Assembly (NCBI RefSeq): GCF_000974485.1
Contig: NZ_BBOM01000005.1
Span: forward strand, 434,001-498,000
Direction: 5' to 3'
Origin: Streptomyces sp. NBRC 109706
GTDB taxonomy: Bacteria; Actinomycetota; Actinomycetes; Streptomycetales; Streptomycetaceae
Length of the DNA: 64,000 bases
The notes under the pieces were generated by a model. It searched no databases. It was not told the DNA's origin and worked only from the letters and a program-made list of their open reading frames with translations. The position numbers and the translations under genes are program-made. Positions 9,326 through 18,674 of the stretch are shown here, piece by piece (position 1 is the first letter of the stretch; each line of letters starts with the position of its first letter).

Positions 9326-10586
9326 TGCGGAGGCAGTCGACGACCGTGCCGTCGGCCGTGACCACCGGGATCAGCGGCCACTTCTCGAAGATGGTGCAGG
9401 GATGGGACATCCCCAGCGCCAGCCACTCCCCCACGGAGGGGGCCGCGGCCCCCTCCTCTGCCCGGACGAAGGCGTGTTGGTCGGAGAGCTTGACCACGGC
9501 GAGACCGGCCCCGGACCGCGAGCCGCCGTCCGCCGAGCGGATCTCGACCACCTCGGGAAGCCCCAGGTCATAGGCGATATCGCGCTTCCCGGCGTTGAGC
9601 AGCGCCAGACCGGGCTCCGGCTGGGACACCACCTGGGCCCAGAGCAGAAAGGCCGGGCGCAGCTCGCCCTCCGCCGGGATCCGGGTGAAGGGGGTGACCT
9701 CCCGGTAGCGGCCGTGGTCATGGCTGACATAGGCGCCGGCGCGCAGCATCCGCACCGTGGGGAGGGAGAGCGCGGGCAGCTCGGCGAAGGCTTCGGCCAG
9801 CACGTCGAACCAGGCGCTGCCACCCGCGCTGACCAGCACCTCGGAGAGGCCGTCGAACCTGCCGGCGGCGTCGAACGCGGCGGCCAGGGCACCGAGCTGC
9901 CCGAGCCACCGGCGCACGGAGGCGGCATCGGCACCGGGCAACTCGCCCTCGTAGCCGGCGACCCCGACCAGCCGCAGCGTCTCGACGCCGGCGACCGCGT
10001 CGGCCACGGCCGTCGCCTCGGCGACATCCCGCACCCCGGTGCGGCCACCGGCGGCGCCCCACTCCACGACCACCTCCAGCGGGCGACGGGCGCCGGCGGC
10101 GCGAAGCGCCTCGTCCATCAGCGCGACCCCGGCGACGGAGTCGACATAGACCACACAGCGGAAGCCGGGGTCGGCGTCCAACTCGGCGGACAGCCAACGC
10201 AGCGCCGCGCCATCCACCACCTCGTTGGCCAGGAAGACACTCGGGACACCGAAGGCCCTGGCCACCCGCGCCTGATGGGGCACGGCGACCGTGATCCCCC
10301 AGGCGCCCAGCTCAAGTTGGCGGTGGAAGAGCGCCGGCGCCATGGAGGTCTTGCCGTGCGGTGCGAGGGCCAGACCATGACGGGCGGCGAAGTCGGCCAG
10401 GGTGTGGACGTTGTGCTCCAGCGCTTCGGCGGAGGCGGTCAGCAACGGGGTGGTGAAGCCGCCCCGCTGGAAGTGCCGCCGCTCGGCGGCCAGCTCTCCC
10501 ACCGTGCGACCGGCGGCGTCGGGCGGCAGCCCCTTGAAGCGGCTGTCCAGGATCTCGTCGGCGAGCTGGTCGAGCGGGCTGGCCAT
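9315..10586 (-). CDS. PLP-dependent amino acid deaminase / D-threonine aldolase-like enzyme
   Basis: A 423-residue fold-type III PLP enzyme. The alanine-racemase-like N-terminal barrel carries the Schiff-base lysine in APHGKTSMAP (about 74-83). The C-terminal domain has HPCTIFEKW (about 397-405), the His and Cys that bind metal in D-serine dehydratase and related deaminases. It should act on a D-amino acid or beta-hydroxy amino acid in the cytoplasm; the exact substrate is not readable. It ends 26 nt before the PH-domain operon begins to be encoded on the same strand, but its product is unrelated, so co-regulation is uncertain. Confidence 0.82.
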   Translation of the reverse strand: MASPLDQLADEILDSRFKGLPPDAAGRTVGELAAERRHFQRGGFTTPLLTASAEALEHNVHTLADFAARHGLALAPHGKTSMAPALFHRQLELGAWGITVAVPHQARVARAFGVPSVFLANEVVDGAALRWLSAELDADPGFRCVVYVDSVAGVALMDEALRAAGARRPLEVVVEWGAAGGRTGVRDVAEATAVADAVAGVETLRLVGVAGYEGELPGADAASVRRWLGQLGALAAAFDAAGRFDGLSEVLVSAGGSAWFDVLAEAFAELPALSLPTVRMLRAGAYVSHDHGRYREVTPFTRIPAEGELRPAFLLWAQVVSQPEPGLALLNAGKRDIAYDLGLPEVVEIRSADGGSRSGAGLAVVKLSDQHAFVRAEEGAAAPSVGEWLALGMSHPCTIFEKWPLIPVVTADGTVVDCLRTFF

Positions 10587-10611
10587 GCGGCTGCTCCCAA
10601 GTTCCGGCGGG

Positions 10612-12108
10612 TCATGGGGCGAGATGCCCCGACCCTATGTGGGCCCTGGCCTCCTCACCACCCTGCCGAAAGGGCCGCACCTGGGACAGCGCCTCGCCGG
10701 CGAGCGGCACGGCGTCCGCCACCGCGATATCCACCGCGTGGTAGGCCCCGTCCCCGGCAGCCGTGGAGACCCGCACCGTGGCCAGGCCGAGGCGCCGTTG
10801 GAGCGGCGACTGTCGGATGGACACCCCGCTCACCGCCGAGCGGCGCAGCATCGCCGTGACCCGGCTGAGCGCCCCGGACCGGAACACCAGATAGTCACCG
10901 TGCACGCTGTGCCCCAGGGCGCGGTAGCCGGCGCAGGCCAACCCCATGGAGAGCGGCCCGAGGACCAACAGGACGGGCAGCCACACACGTTGCCCCAGCG
11001 GGGCCACCGCGAGCGTGCAGCCGCCGGTGGTCACCAGCGCCCACGACAGCCGCCGCCGCAGCGCCGCTCCCGGATGGCGGACCAACGGCGCGGCCAGCGG
11101 ATCCGCGCGCAGCACCTGGGCCGCGACCCGGCGGGCCACCCGGCGCGGGCCGCGCGGCAGGATCGCGACGCCCTCGCTCCACCAGAACACTCCCGTGGTG
11201 ATGAGGCTGGTGTCCGTGGTGCCGAGCCAGCGCCACAGCAGTGGCTCGGAGAGGCTGACCCCGCGCACCCGGGACTCGTCCCGCACCACCTCCCTGGTCC
11301 TGAAGAGACCACGGGAGGTGCGCAGTACCTCGCTCCGCTCGCCCGGCTCCCTGGTGAGCCGGAAGTGCGCCTGGCCGGTGAGGAAGGCGCCGCCCATGCC
11401 GACCGCGCCCACCAGCACCACGGCGGCCCAGGCCACCAGGGCCGTGCCCAGCGGGCCTATCGACTCCCAGTCGGCGAGCGAACTCACCCAGCCGCCCATG
11501 TCGGCACCGAGGGCCCCGAGGGTGAAGAAGCCACCCCAGAGCAGCCCGACGGCCGTCAACAGGGCCCATATGCCGAAGAGGTTGTGGACGATCCAACGCC
11601 AGTCGAACTCCGCCAGCGCCGGCGAACGGGCTTCCTCCCGCTCCTCGGCCGGGACGCCGGTCAGCTCGGCTCGCAGTTGCCGCGCGGCCGTTCTGGAGAC
11701 CGCGTCCAGCGTGAGCGCCGCTTCCATCGTGGTGCTCGACTGACCGGCTCCGATGGTGAGCCGACGCACGCCGGCCAGCCGGTGGATCAGCCGGGCGTCC
11801 GCGTCCACCGTGCGGATCCGGTCGCGGCTGATCGCCCGATGGCTGCGGACCAACACCCCGGATCTGCGCTCCACATGGCTCTCGGTGACGCGGTAACGGG
11901 TGGTCAGCCAGCGCACCAGATCGCCGACCGCGCCCCAGAGGCCCCAGACGGCCAGGCCGACCAGCGGCATGATCGTCATCGAGCCGCGGGCGTCCAGGAA
12001 GAGGACGGCGAAGCCGCCGGGCAGCATGGACAGCACCACCCGCAGCCCATCGGCCCAGATCAGCCTGGGATCCAGGCGCCGCCAGGGAACCTCGGCCGGC
12101 GCGGTCAT
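10612..12108 (-). CDS. Large PH-domain (DUF304/YdbT-like) membrane protein
   Basis: A 498-residue protein with repeated bacterial PH-2 (DUF304) modules, each following membrane segments: VTESHVERRSGVLVRSHRAI near 85-105, FRLTREPGERSEVLRTSRGL near 255-275, and DYLVFRSGALSRVTAMLRRS near 420-440. This is the YdbT-type layout; such proteins are membrane-bound and of largely unknown role, sometimes linked to envelope stress or bacteriocin resistance. The ATG at 12108 overlaps the stop of the smaller PH protein (ATGA), as in ydbS-ydbT pairs. Longer upstream readings on this frame run antisense and were rejected. Confidence 0.86.
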   Translation of the reverse strand: MTAPAEVPWRRLDPRLIWADGLRVVLSMLPGGFAVLFLDARGSMTIMPLVGLAVWGLWGAVGDLVRWLTTRYRVTESHVERRSGVLVRSHRAISRDRIRTVDADARLIHRLAGVRRLTIGAGQSSTTMEAALTLDAVSRTAARQLRAELTGVPAEEREEARSPALAEFDWRWIVHNLFGIWALLTAVGLLWGGFFTLGALGADMGGWVSSLADWESIGPLGTALVAWAAVVLVGAVGMGGAFLTGQAHFRLTREPGERSEVLRTSRGLFRTREVVRDESRVRGVSLSEPLLWRWLGTTDTSLITTGVFWWSEGVAILPRGPRRVARRVAAQVLRADPLAAPLVRHPGAALRRRLSWALVTTGGCTLAVAPLGQRVWLPVLLVLGPLSMGLACAGYRALGHSVHGDYLVFRSGALSRVTAMLRRSAVSGVSIRQSPLQRRLGLATVRVSTAAGDGAYHAVDIAVADAVPLAGEALSQVRPFRQGGEEARAHIGSGHLAP

Positions 12109-12602
12109 GTCGCGTCCCCCGGCGTGCGCCGAGTGATCTCGGTGAGTCGGTCGGCGGCGGCGCTCGCCGTGCCGGGAGCCAGGCCCCGGATCGAGATGGC
12201 CCCGCTGGACGAGGCCGTGGTGACCACCAGGGTGGCCAGGCCGAGCAGCTGATCGAGGGGCCCGCGCACCGTGTCCACCGTCTGTATGCGGGATATCGGC
12301 GCGATCCGCCACTGTTGGACCAGCCAGCCCTCCCGGGCGAAGACCGCCTCCTCCGAGCTCTCCCAACGATGCACCCGATAGCGCCAGTTCGGCATGACCA
12401 GGGCATAGAGCGGGATCAGCACGGCGGCGGCCACCAACAGCGGCCCCGTCCAGGGGCGGGCCGATGACCACACCGCGTGCAGCAGCCCGAGGATGCCGGC
12501 CACCGGCAGAGACCAGGCCAGCGCCCGCGCCACCCACAGGGCCACGGCGCGCCGCTCCACCCGATGCTCCGGCTCGCGGAGCGGAACGATGTGATTCACC
12601 AT
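12105..12602 (-). CDS. Small PH-domain (DUF304/YdbS-like) membrane protein
   Basis: A 165-residue protein with two membrane helices (about 22-42 and 52-70) followed by one DUF304/PH-2 module, with RIAPISRIQTVDTVRGPLDQ as its recognisable core. It overlaps the larger PH protein by four bases and the pair is presumably translated together to make a membrane complex. The gene starts 182 nt from the divergent TetR regulator, whose control over it is possible but unproven. Confidence 0.86.
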   Translation of the reverse strand: MVNHIVPLREPEHRVERRAVALWVARALAWSLPVAGILGLLHAVWSSARPWTGPLLVAAAVLIPLYALVMPNWRYRVHRWESSEEAVFAREGWLVQQWRIAPISRIQTVDTVRGPLDQLLGLATLVVTTASSSGAISIRGLAPGTASAAADRLTEITRRTPGDAT

Positions 12603-12660
12603 GGGACAGAGTGTCCCACAGCTGGACGCCGTGTTCCACCCCCTTTTTTTCGGCCGCCCC

Positions 12661-12740
12661 GTGGCAGCCCGGCCCTTGGCAGCGCGCCCCGTGGCAGCGC
12701 GACGCCGTGACAGCGCGTCGTGGCAGCCCGACGCCGTGAC
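12661..12740. repeat. Five-copy imperfect 11-bp repeat between PH operon and tetR
   Basis: GTGGCAGCCCG, TTGGCAGCGCG, GTGGCAGCGCG, GTGACAGCGCG and GTGGCAGCCCG start at 12661, 12676, 12691, 12707 and 12720, spaced 13 to 16 bp. They lie in the divergent promoter region between the PH operon and the TetR gene, so they could be a multi-site operator or a slippage array. Confidence 0.6.
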
Positions 12741-12793
12741 GTCCCCGAACCGGCACTCCGGGCCCGGCCGGGCGCGGTCTTACCATGGGAGGC

Positions 12794-13405
12794 ATGGCAG
12801 CACCGGTCTCTCCCTCGGGAACGTCGTCGGGAACGTCGTCGGGAACGATCGCCCGCACCCGCCGGGCCATCCTGGACGCGGCAGTGACGGTGCTCGGGCG
12901 CGATCGTTCCGCCCCGATGTCGGAGATCGCCAGGGCGGCCGAGGTCGGCCGCAGCACGTTGCACCGCTACTTCCCCGACCGGGCCGCGCTGGTCAGCGGC
13001 CTGTATGTGCAGTGCGCCGAGACCATCGAACGCACCGTCGGGGACCTCCAGCTGGACCAGGGCGAGGTGCCCGACGCCTTCCGCCGCCTGGTCGCCGCCC
13101 TGTTCGAGCACGGGCAGCTGGTCGACTTCCTCTTCAGCGAGCCCCAGCACAACGGCTACGGCTGGGACGACGAGCGGTGGGAGCGGGCGCACATCCCGAT
13201 GGCCCTGTTGTTCGTCCGTGGCCAGGACGAGGGCTATTTCGCGGCCGAATTCGACGCGGACTGGTTCATCCGGGCGCTCTGGTACATGCTGTCGGCCGGC
13301 TGGGAGGCCAGCGCCGAGGGGCTGCCCCGGCATCTCGCGCTCGACCGGGTCGTCAGAACCCTGACCGACGGCGTGGTGGCGCATCCGGAACGACCCACGT
13401 CCTGA
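12794..13405 (+). CDS. TetR-family transcriptional regulator
   Basis: About 203 residues. The N-terminal helix-turn-helix reads ILDAAVTVLGRDRSAPMSEI then EVGRSTLHRYFPDR (about 45-60), the standard TetR DNA-binding unit; the rest is an all-helical ligand domain with a Trp/Tyr-rich pocket. An ATG at 12785 is an alternative start three codons upstream; neither has ideal ribosome-site spacing. The N-terminus carries a GTSS repeat coded by tandem GGAACGTCGTC units. It is divergent to the PH-domain pair. Confidence 0.88.
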   Translation: MAAPVSPSGTSSGTSSGTIARTRRAILDAAVTVLGRDRSAPMSEIARAAEVGRSTLHRYFPDRAALVSGLYVQCAETIERTVGDLQLDQGEVPDAFRRLVAALFEHGQLVDFLFSEPQHNGYGWDDERWERAHIPMALLFVRGQDEGYFAAEFDADWFIRALWYMLSAGWEASAEGLPRHLALDRVVRTLTDGVVAHPERPTS

Positions 13406-13509
13406 CCGGGCCGTGCCCCACGCACCCACGACGACCGGCCGCCCGGCGGCCCCCTCCGGTGGGCGAAAACACAGAGCGGACCAGGTAACACGGTCGTAAG
13501 GTGGCGAGC

Positions 13510-14724
13510 ATGATGCAGGTGATCCAGTCAAGCAAGCTCGCAAATGTCTGCTACGAGATCCGGGGCCCGGTTCTTGAGGAGGCACAGCGGCTTGAGGCAG
13601 CAGGACACCGCATTCTCAAGCTCAACACCGGAAATCCGGCGGCCTTCGGCTTCGACTGCCCGCCCGAGATCCTGGAGGACGTGCTCCGCAACGTCGGCGA
13701 GGCGCACGGCTACGGCGACGCCAAGGGGCTGCTCTCCGCCCGGCGCGCGGTCATGCAGCACTACCAGACCAAGGGGCTGCACCTCTCGGTGGAGGACATC
13801 TATCTGGGCAACGGCGTCTCCGAGCTGATCCAGATGTCGATGCAGGCGCTGCTGGACGACGGGGACGAGGTCCTGGTGCCGGCGCCCGACTACCCGCTGT
13901 GGACGGCCTCGGTGTCACTGGCCGGCGGCACGGCGGTGCACTACCGCTGTGACGAGCAGTCGGACTGGATGCCGGACATCGCCGATATCGAGCGGAAGAT
14001 CACCGACCGCACCCGGGCGCTGGTGGTGATCAACCCCAACAACCCCACCGGCGCGGTCTACGACGAGGAGATGCTGCGGCAGCTCACCGACCTGGCCCGG
14101 CGGCACCGGCTGGTGGTCTGCTCGGACGAGATCTACGACCGCATCCTCTACGACGGCGCCACCCACACCTCCACCGCCGTGGTCGCGCCCGACCTGCTGA
14201 CCCTCACGTTCAACGGCCTCTCCAAGAACTACCGGGTGGCCGGATTCCGCTCCGGCTGGCTCGCGGTCTGCGGCCCCAAGGAGAACGCGGGCAGCTATAT
14301 AGAGGGTCTGACCATCCTGGCCAACATGCGGCTCTGCGCCAATATGCCCGCGCAACACGCGGTCGCGGCGGCGCTCTTCGGCCGGCAGTCGATCGAACAG
14401 CTGGTGTTGCCGGGCGGGCGGATCAAGGAGCAGCGGGATGTCGCCCACCGCCTGCTGACCGAGATCCCCGGGGTGACCTGCGTCAAGCCCAAGGGAGCGC
14501 TCTACGCGTTCCCTCGGCTCGACCCCAAGGTCTACAAGATCAAGGACGATCGGCAGATGGTGCTCGATCTGTTGCGGTCAGAGAAGATCATGATCGTGCA
14601 TGGCACCGGCTTCAACTGGCCGGAGCCCGACCACTTCCGAGTGGTGACGCTGCCGCCGGCCGACGAGCTGGCGGACGCGGTGACCCGGATCGGTCGTTTC
14701 CTCGACGGCTACGCGCAGTTCTGA
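13510..14724 (+). CDS. alaA: Alanine-type aminotransferase (AlaA/AlaT family)
   Basis: A 404-residue class I PLP aminotransferase that transfers the amino group of glutamate to pyruvate. It follows E. coli AlaA closely in its opening (LANVCYEIRGPVLEEAQRL, KLNTGNPAAFGF) and in the PLP site, with NGLSKNYRVAGFR holding the Schiff-base Lys and NPNNPTGAVY upstream. ATG 13510 was chosen because AAGGTGG sits 5 nt before it; a GTG at 13501 is in frame but lies inside that ribosome site. A clear hairpin terminator follows. Confidence 0.92.
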   Translation: MMQVIQSSKLANVCYEIRGPVLEEAQRLEAAGHRILKLNTGNPAAFGFDCPPEILEDVLRNVGEAHGYGDAKGLLSARRAVMQHYQTKGLHLSVEDIYLGNGVSELIQMSMQALLDDGDEVLVPAPDYPLWTASVSLAGGTAVHYRCDEQSDWMPDIADIERKITDRTRALVVINPNNPTGAVYDEEMLRQLTDLARRHRLVVCSDEIYDRILYDGATHTSTAVVAPDLLTLTFNGLSKNYRVAGFRSGWLAVCGPKENAGSYIEGLTILANMRLCANMPAQHAVAAALFGRQSIEQLVLPGGRIKEQRDVAHRLLTEIPGVTCVKPKGALYAFPRLDPKVYKIKDDRQMVLDLLRSEKIMIVHGTGFNWPEPDHFRVVTLPPADELADAVTRIGRFLDGYAQF

Positions 14725-14784
14725 AACCGGACCCGACCAAAGCCGGACCGAACCAAAGCCAGCCATCAAGGTCAGCATGGTGAC

Positions 14785-14816
14785 GGCCCCTCCTCGGTGA
14801 CGTCCGAGGAGGGGCC
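14785..14816 (+). terminator. Perfect 13-bp hairpin after alaA
   Basis: GGCCCCTCCTCGG, loop TGACGT, CCGAGGAGGGGCC: a perfect 13-bp stem 61 nt downstream of the aminotransferase stop, followed by TTCG rather than a U-run, as is usual in streptomycetes. Confidence 0.85.
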
Positions 14817-14916
14817 TTCGCCTGTCTCGATCAACCTCGCCCTATAAACGGTCGATGGCCGTCAACAGGCGCCCAATAGAAGCGAGAGCGGCTGGTCAAC
14901 GCCGATCGTCAGCTGA

Positions 14917-16779
14917 TCAGCCGGCCGTTTGTCCGCGTCCTTCGGCCGCGTCGAGCCGTCGCACCAGCTCCCGGTGCTCGGCCCACAGGCCCTCGGGGGC
15001 GTGGTCGCCATAGGTGCGCAGGTGCTCGGGGATCAGCTCGGCCTCGGCGCGCCAGGCCTCCAGGTCCACCTCGAGCAGCGTCGTCAGCTGGTCGGGGGTG
15101 AGCCCAAGCCCTTCGATGTCCAGCTCCCCGTCCGCCGGCAGCAGCCCCACCGGCGTGGCCCGCCCGGTCGCCTCGCCGTTCAGCCGGTCGACGATCCACT
15201 TCAGCACCCGGATGTTCTCGCCGAAGCCCGGCCAGACGAAGTCGCCCCGCTCGTCCTTGCGGAACCAGTTGACGTAGAAGATCCGGGGCAGCTTCGCCGG
15301 GTCGGCGGCGCGCTCGCCCATGGCCAGCCAGTGCGCGAAGTAGTCGCCCATGTGGTACCCGCAGAACGGCAGCATGGCGAACGGGTCGCGGCGCAGCTCG
15401 CCCACCGTGCCCTCGGCCGCCGCCGTCTTCTCCGAGGCCACGTTGGCGCCGAGGAAGACGCCGTGCCGCCAGGAGAGCGACTCGGTGACCAGCGGCACCG
15501 TGCTGGCCCTTCGGCCGCCGAAGAGAATGGCCGAGATCGGCACCCCGGCCGGGTCCTCCCACTCCGGCGCGATGGTGGGGCACTGCGCCGCCGGGACGGT
15601 GAACCGGGCGTTGGGGTGCGCCGCCGGGCGGCCGTCCTCGGGCGTCCAGGGCTGGCCGCGCCAGTCGGTGAGGCGGGCGGGGGCCTGTTCGGTCATGCCC
15701 TCCCACCAGACGTCGCCGCCGTCCTCGGTGAGCGCGACATTGGTGAAGACCGCGTTGCCCCAGAGGGTGCGCATGGCGTTGGCGTTGGTGTCCTCGCCGG
15801 TGCCCGGGGCCACACCGAAGAAGCCGGCCTCGGGGTTGATGGCCCGCAGCTGCCCCTCCTCGTCGAAGCGCATCCAGGCGATGTCGTCGCCCACCGTCTC
15901 CACCCGCCAGCCGGGCAGCGCGGGCCGCAGCATCGCCAGGTTGGTCTTGCCGCAGGCGGACGGGAAGGCCGCCGCCACATAGTGCGGCCGACCGCCGTCC
16001 GGCGGGGTGAGCTTGAGGATCAGCATGTGCTCGGCGAGCCAGCCCTCGTCCCTGGCCATCACGGACGCGATGCGCAGCGCGTAGCACTTCTTGCCGAGCA
16101 GCGCGTTGCCGCCGTAGCCGGAGCCGAACGACCAGATCTCGCGGGTCTCCGGGAAGTGGGAGATGTACTTGACCTGGTTGCACGGCCAGGCCACGTCCGC
16201 CTCCCCCGCCGCCAACGGAGCGCCGACGGAGTGCACGGCCCGCACGAACGGGCCGTCGTCGCCGAGCTCGTCCAGCACCGCGCGGCCCATCCGGGTCATG
16301 GTGCGCATCGCGGTGACCACATAGGCCGAGTCCGTGATCTCCACGCCGAGGGCGGAGAGCGGCGAGCCCAGCGGGCCCATGCAGAACGGGACCACATACA
16401 TGGTCCGGCCGCGCATCGAGCCCCGGAACAGGCCGTCCTTCCCGGTGAAGACGCGCCGCATCTCGTCGGGGGCCATCCAGTTGTTGGTCGGCCCCGCGTC
16501 CTCCTCGCGCCGCGAGCAGATGAAGGTGCGGTCCTCGACGCGGGCGACGTCGGTGGGGTCGGAGGCGGCGTAGTAGGAGTTCGGGCGGCGGGTCGGGTCG
16601 AGGGCGCGGAAGGTGCCCCGGGCGACCAGCTCGGCGCACAGGCGGTCGTACTCCTCCTCGGAGCCGTCGCACCACACGACCTGGTCGGGTTGGGTCACCT
16701 CGGCGATCTCGGCCACCCAGGCCAGCAGATCTCGGTGCCGGGTGGGGGCGGTCGCGGCGACGGGAGCTGAGGTCAGCAT
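14917..16779 (-). CDS. pckG: Phosphoenolpyruvate carboxykinase (GTP)
   Basis: A 620-residue GTP-dependent PEPCK, full family length, converting oxaloacetate plus GTP to PEP, CO2 and GDP. It has the active-site P-loop with reactive Cys, [12 protein letters not shown] (272-283), the substrate region [18 protein letters not shown] (216-233), and the [13 protein letters not shown] and [19 protein letters not shown] segments. All expected residues are present. It is monocistronic and divergent from an MFS gene across a 290-nt spacer containing a long inverted repeat that might control it. Confidence 0.96.
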   Translation of the reverse strand: MLTSAPVAATAPTRHRDLLAWVAEIAEVTQPDQVVWCDGSEEEYDRLCAELVARGTFRALDPTRRPNSYYAASDPTDVARVEDRTFICSRREEDAGPTNNWMAPDEMRRVFTGKDGLFRGSMRGRTMYVVPFCMGPLGSPLSALGVEITDSAYVVTAMRTMTRMGRAVLDELGDDGPFVRAVHSVGAPLAAGEADVAWPCNQVKYISHFPETREIWSFGSGYGGNALLGKKCYALRIASVMARDEGWLAEHMLILKLTPPDGGRPHYVAAAFPSACGKTNLAMLRPALPGWRVETVGDDIAWMRFDEEGQLRAINPEAGFFGVAPGTGEDTNANAMRTLWGNAVFTNVALTEDGGDVWWEGMTEQAPARLTDWRGQPWTPEDGRPAAHPNARFTVPAAQCPTIAPEWEDPAGVPISAILFGGRRASTVPLVTESLSWRHGVFLGANVASEKTAAAEGTVGELRRDPFAMLPFCGYHMGDYFAHWLAMGERAADPAKLPRIFYVNWFRKDERGDFVWPGFGENIRVLKWIVDRLNGEATGRATPVGLLPADGELDIEGLGLTPDQLTTLLEVDLEAWRAEAELIPEHLRTYGDHAPEGLWAEHRELVRRLDAAEGRGQTAG

Positions 16780-16928
16780 CGCGTTCGCTCCTGAAGTGTT
16801 GAGGGTTTGAGGGTATGCGCGTCAGGCGGCCACCGCCCGGCCCGGCGACGTGAGGGGCGTTTCTGCACTGGTCCGTCCGCCACGTCGCTTTTCAGCCGGC
16901 CGCTCGCGCTCATCCGTAAGGACGGGCC

Positions 16929-16983
16929 GCTCATCTGATAGTGAACCCACTTCTCTTCTGTGTCTAGAGCAGCTCAGATGAGC
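16929..16983. promoter_or_regulatory. Spaced inverted repeat in pckG/MFS divergent region
   Basis: GCTCATCTGA (16929-16938) and its exact reverse complement TCAGATGAGC (16974-16983) are separated by 35 nt. A related GCTCATC also occurs around 16907. The spacing suits a dimer binding two faces or a looped operator in the divergent promoter region between pckG and the MFS gene. No known regulator was matched. Confidence 0.45.
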
Positions 16984-17071
16984 AGAGGCCAAGGGTGGGC
17001 AAAACCCCCTTGCGGGGACGGGCCGAACCGGGAGTAACTAACATTCAGTGATGCCTCCAGGAGGGAAGCCG

Positions 17072-18601
17072 ATGCCCCCGCCACAGGCCCCCCACCGCTG
17101 GTGGGCGCTGGCCGCGCTGGGCCTCGCCATGCTGACCCTGGGGTTCGACCTGACCATCCTCAATGTGGCACTGCCCACACTCTCCGCCGAGCTACGCATC
17201 GACACCGGCCAGCAGCAGTGGGTGGTGGACGCGTATCTGGTGACGTTCTCAGCGGCGGTGCTGCCCGCCGGGCTGCTGGGCGACCGGTACGGCCGGCGCC
17301 GCACCCTGCTGGCCGGGCTGCTCATCGTGCTGACCGGATCGGCGCTCGGCGCCCTCGCCGACGGGGCCGCACATCTGATCGCCGCCCGCACGCTCATGGG
17401 TCTCGGCGCCGCGCTGGTCTCGCCGCTGGTGCTGGCGCTGCTGCCGACCGTCTTCCCCCCGGCGGACCGGCCCCGCGCGGTGGCGTTGGTCGCCATGTCG
17501 TTCACCGCGGGCATGCCGCTGGGTCCGCTGGTCGGCGGCGCGCTGCTGGACCGCTTCGGCTGGGCCGCGCTGTTCCTCACCAACGTGCCCGCGCTGGCGC
17601 TGGCGGCCGTCGCCTGCCGGCTGCTGCTGCCCGAGAGCAGCGATCCGGCCGCTCCCCGGGTCGATCCGCTGAGCACCGCGCTGGTCGCGACCGGCATCGG
17701 CGCCCTGGTCTTCGCCGTCATCGAGGGCACCGCACGGGGCTGGACGAGCCCGGTGGTGCTGGCCGCGATGGCCGCCTCGGCGCCGCTCACCGCCCTCGCG
17801 CTGGCCAGGGAGAGCCGACGGCGCCGCCCCATGATCGATCTGCGGCTGCTGCGCGATCCCCGCTTCGGCTGGCCCACCCTGTTCAGCGCGGTGTCCGGGT
17901 TCGTGCTGGCCGGGCTGCTGTTCTTCCTGCCGCAGTACCTGCAGGACGTGCGGGGCTTCGGCCCCTTCGACGCCGGGCTGCGGCTGCTGCCGCTGCTCGC
18001 CGGGCTGCTGCTGCTGGTGCGCGGCGGCGGCCCGTTGGTGCGGCAGTTCGGCGTGGGCGCGGTGGTCGCCAGCGGCATGGTGCTGCTGTCCTTCGCCGGC
18101 TTCCTGGGCAGCTCGGCGCTGGCCGACGCGGGCGACGGACAGCTGGCGATCTGGCTGGCCATCACCGGTCTCGGCCTCGGCCTCGCCATGGTGCCGGCGG
18201 TGGACGCCGCGATGGGCGCGCTGCCGCCGGACCGGTTCGGCGCCGGCTCGGGGATGCTGACCACGGTGCGGCTGCTCGGTTCGGCGCTGGGCGTGGCGCT
18301 GCTCGGCAGCCTGCTGGCCCATACCTACCGCGGCCGGCTGGACACCAGCGGCCTCACGGAGGCCGCGGCCGAGGGCGCCGGCCGCTCCGTCACCTCCGCG
18401 CACCAGTGGGCCGAGCGCCTGAACCGGCCCGAACTGGCCGAGGCGGCGGACGCGGCGTTCACCCACGCCACCACGGTGGCGCTCTTCGTCAGCGCCTATC
18501 TGGCGCTGGCCGCGGCGCTACTCGCCGCCTGGCTGCTGACCAGGGCACACCCCGTGAGCGCCCCGGCGGCGCCCCGCGCCGCGCCCGGCGCGCACGGCTG
18601 A
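17072..18601 (+). CDS. MFS drug exporter, 14-TM DHA2 (EmrB/QacA) type
   Basis: A 509-residue, probably 14-helix transporter of the drug:H+ antiporter-2 family. It has the family motifs LDLTILNVALP-like FDLTILNVALPTL (helix 1), LLGDRYGRRRTLLAG (motif A) and GPLVGGALLDRFGWAALFLTNVP (motif C region), plus a cytoplasmic basic loop. ATG 17072 was chosen because AGGAGGG lies 6 nt upstream; the in-frame GTG/ATG at 17048/17051 would place that sequence inside the gene. Substrate unknown; no regulator gene is adjacent. Confidence 0.92.
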   Translation: MPPPQAPHRWWALAALGLAMLTLGFDLTILNVALPTLSAELRIDTGQQQWVVDAYLVTFSAAVLPAGLLGDRYGRRRTLLAGLLIVLTGSALGALADGAAHLIAARTLMGLGAALVSPLVLALLPTVFPPADRPRAVALVAMSFTAGMPLGPLVGGALLDRFGWAALFLTNVPALALAAVACRLLLPESSDPAAPRVDPLSTALVATGIGALVFAVIEGTARGWTSPVVLAAMAASAPLTALALARESRRRRPMIDLRLLRDPRFGWPTLFSAVSGFVLAGLLFFLPQYLQDVRGFGPFDAGLRLLPLLAGLLLLVRGGGPLVRQFGVGAVVASGMVLLSFAGFLGSSALADAGDGQLAIWLAITGLGLGLAMVPAVDAAMGALPPDRFGAGSGMLTTVRLLGSALGVALLGSLLAHTYRGRLDTSGLTEAAAEGAGRSVTSAHQWAERLNRPELAEAADAAFTHATTVALFVSAYLALAAALLAAWLLTRAHPVSAPAAPRAAPGAHG

Positions 18602-18674
18602 CCGCGCGCCCGGCGCGCAGAGCTCGACCGCACGCCGGCGCACGATGACGAGCAGCCGCCGAGCCCGGGCCGCC

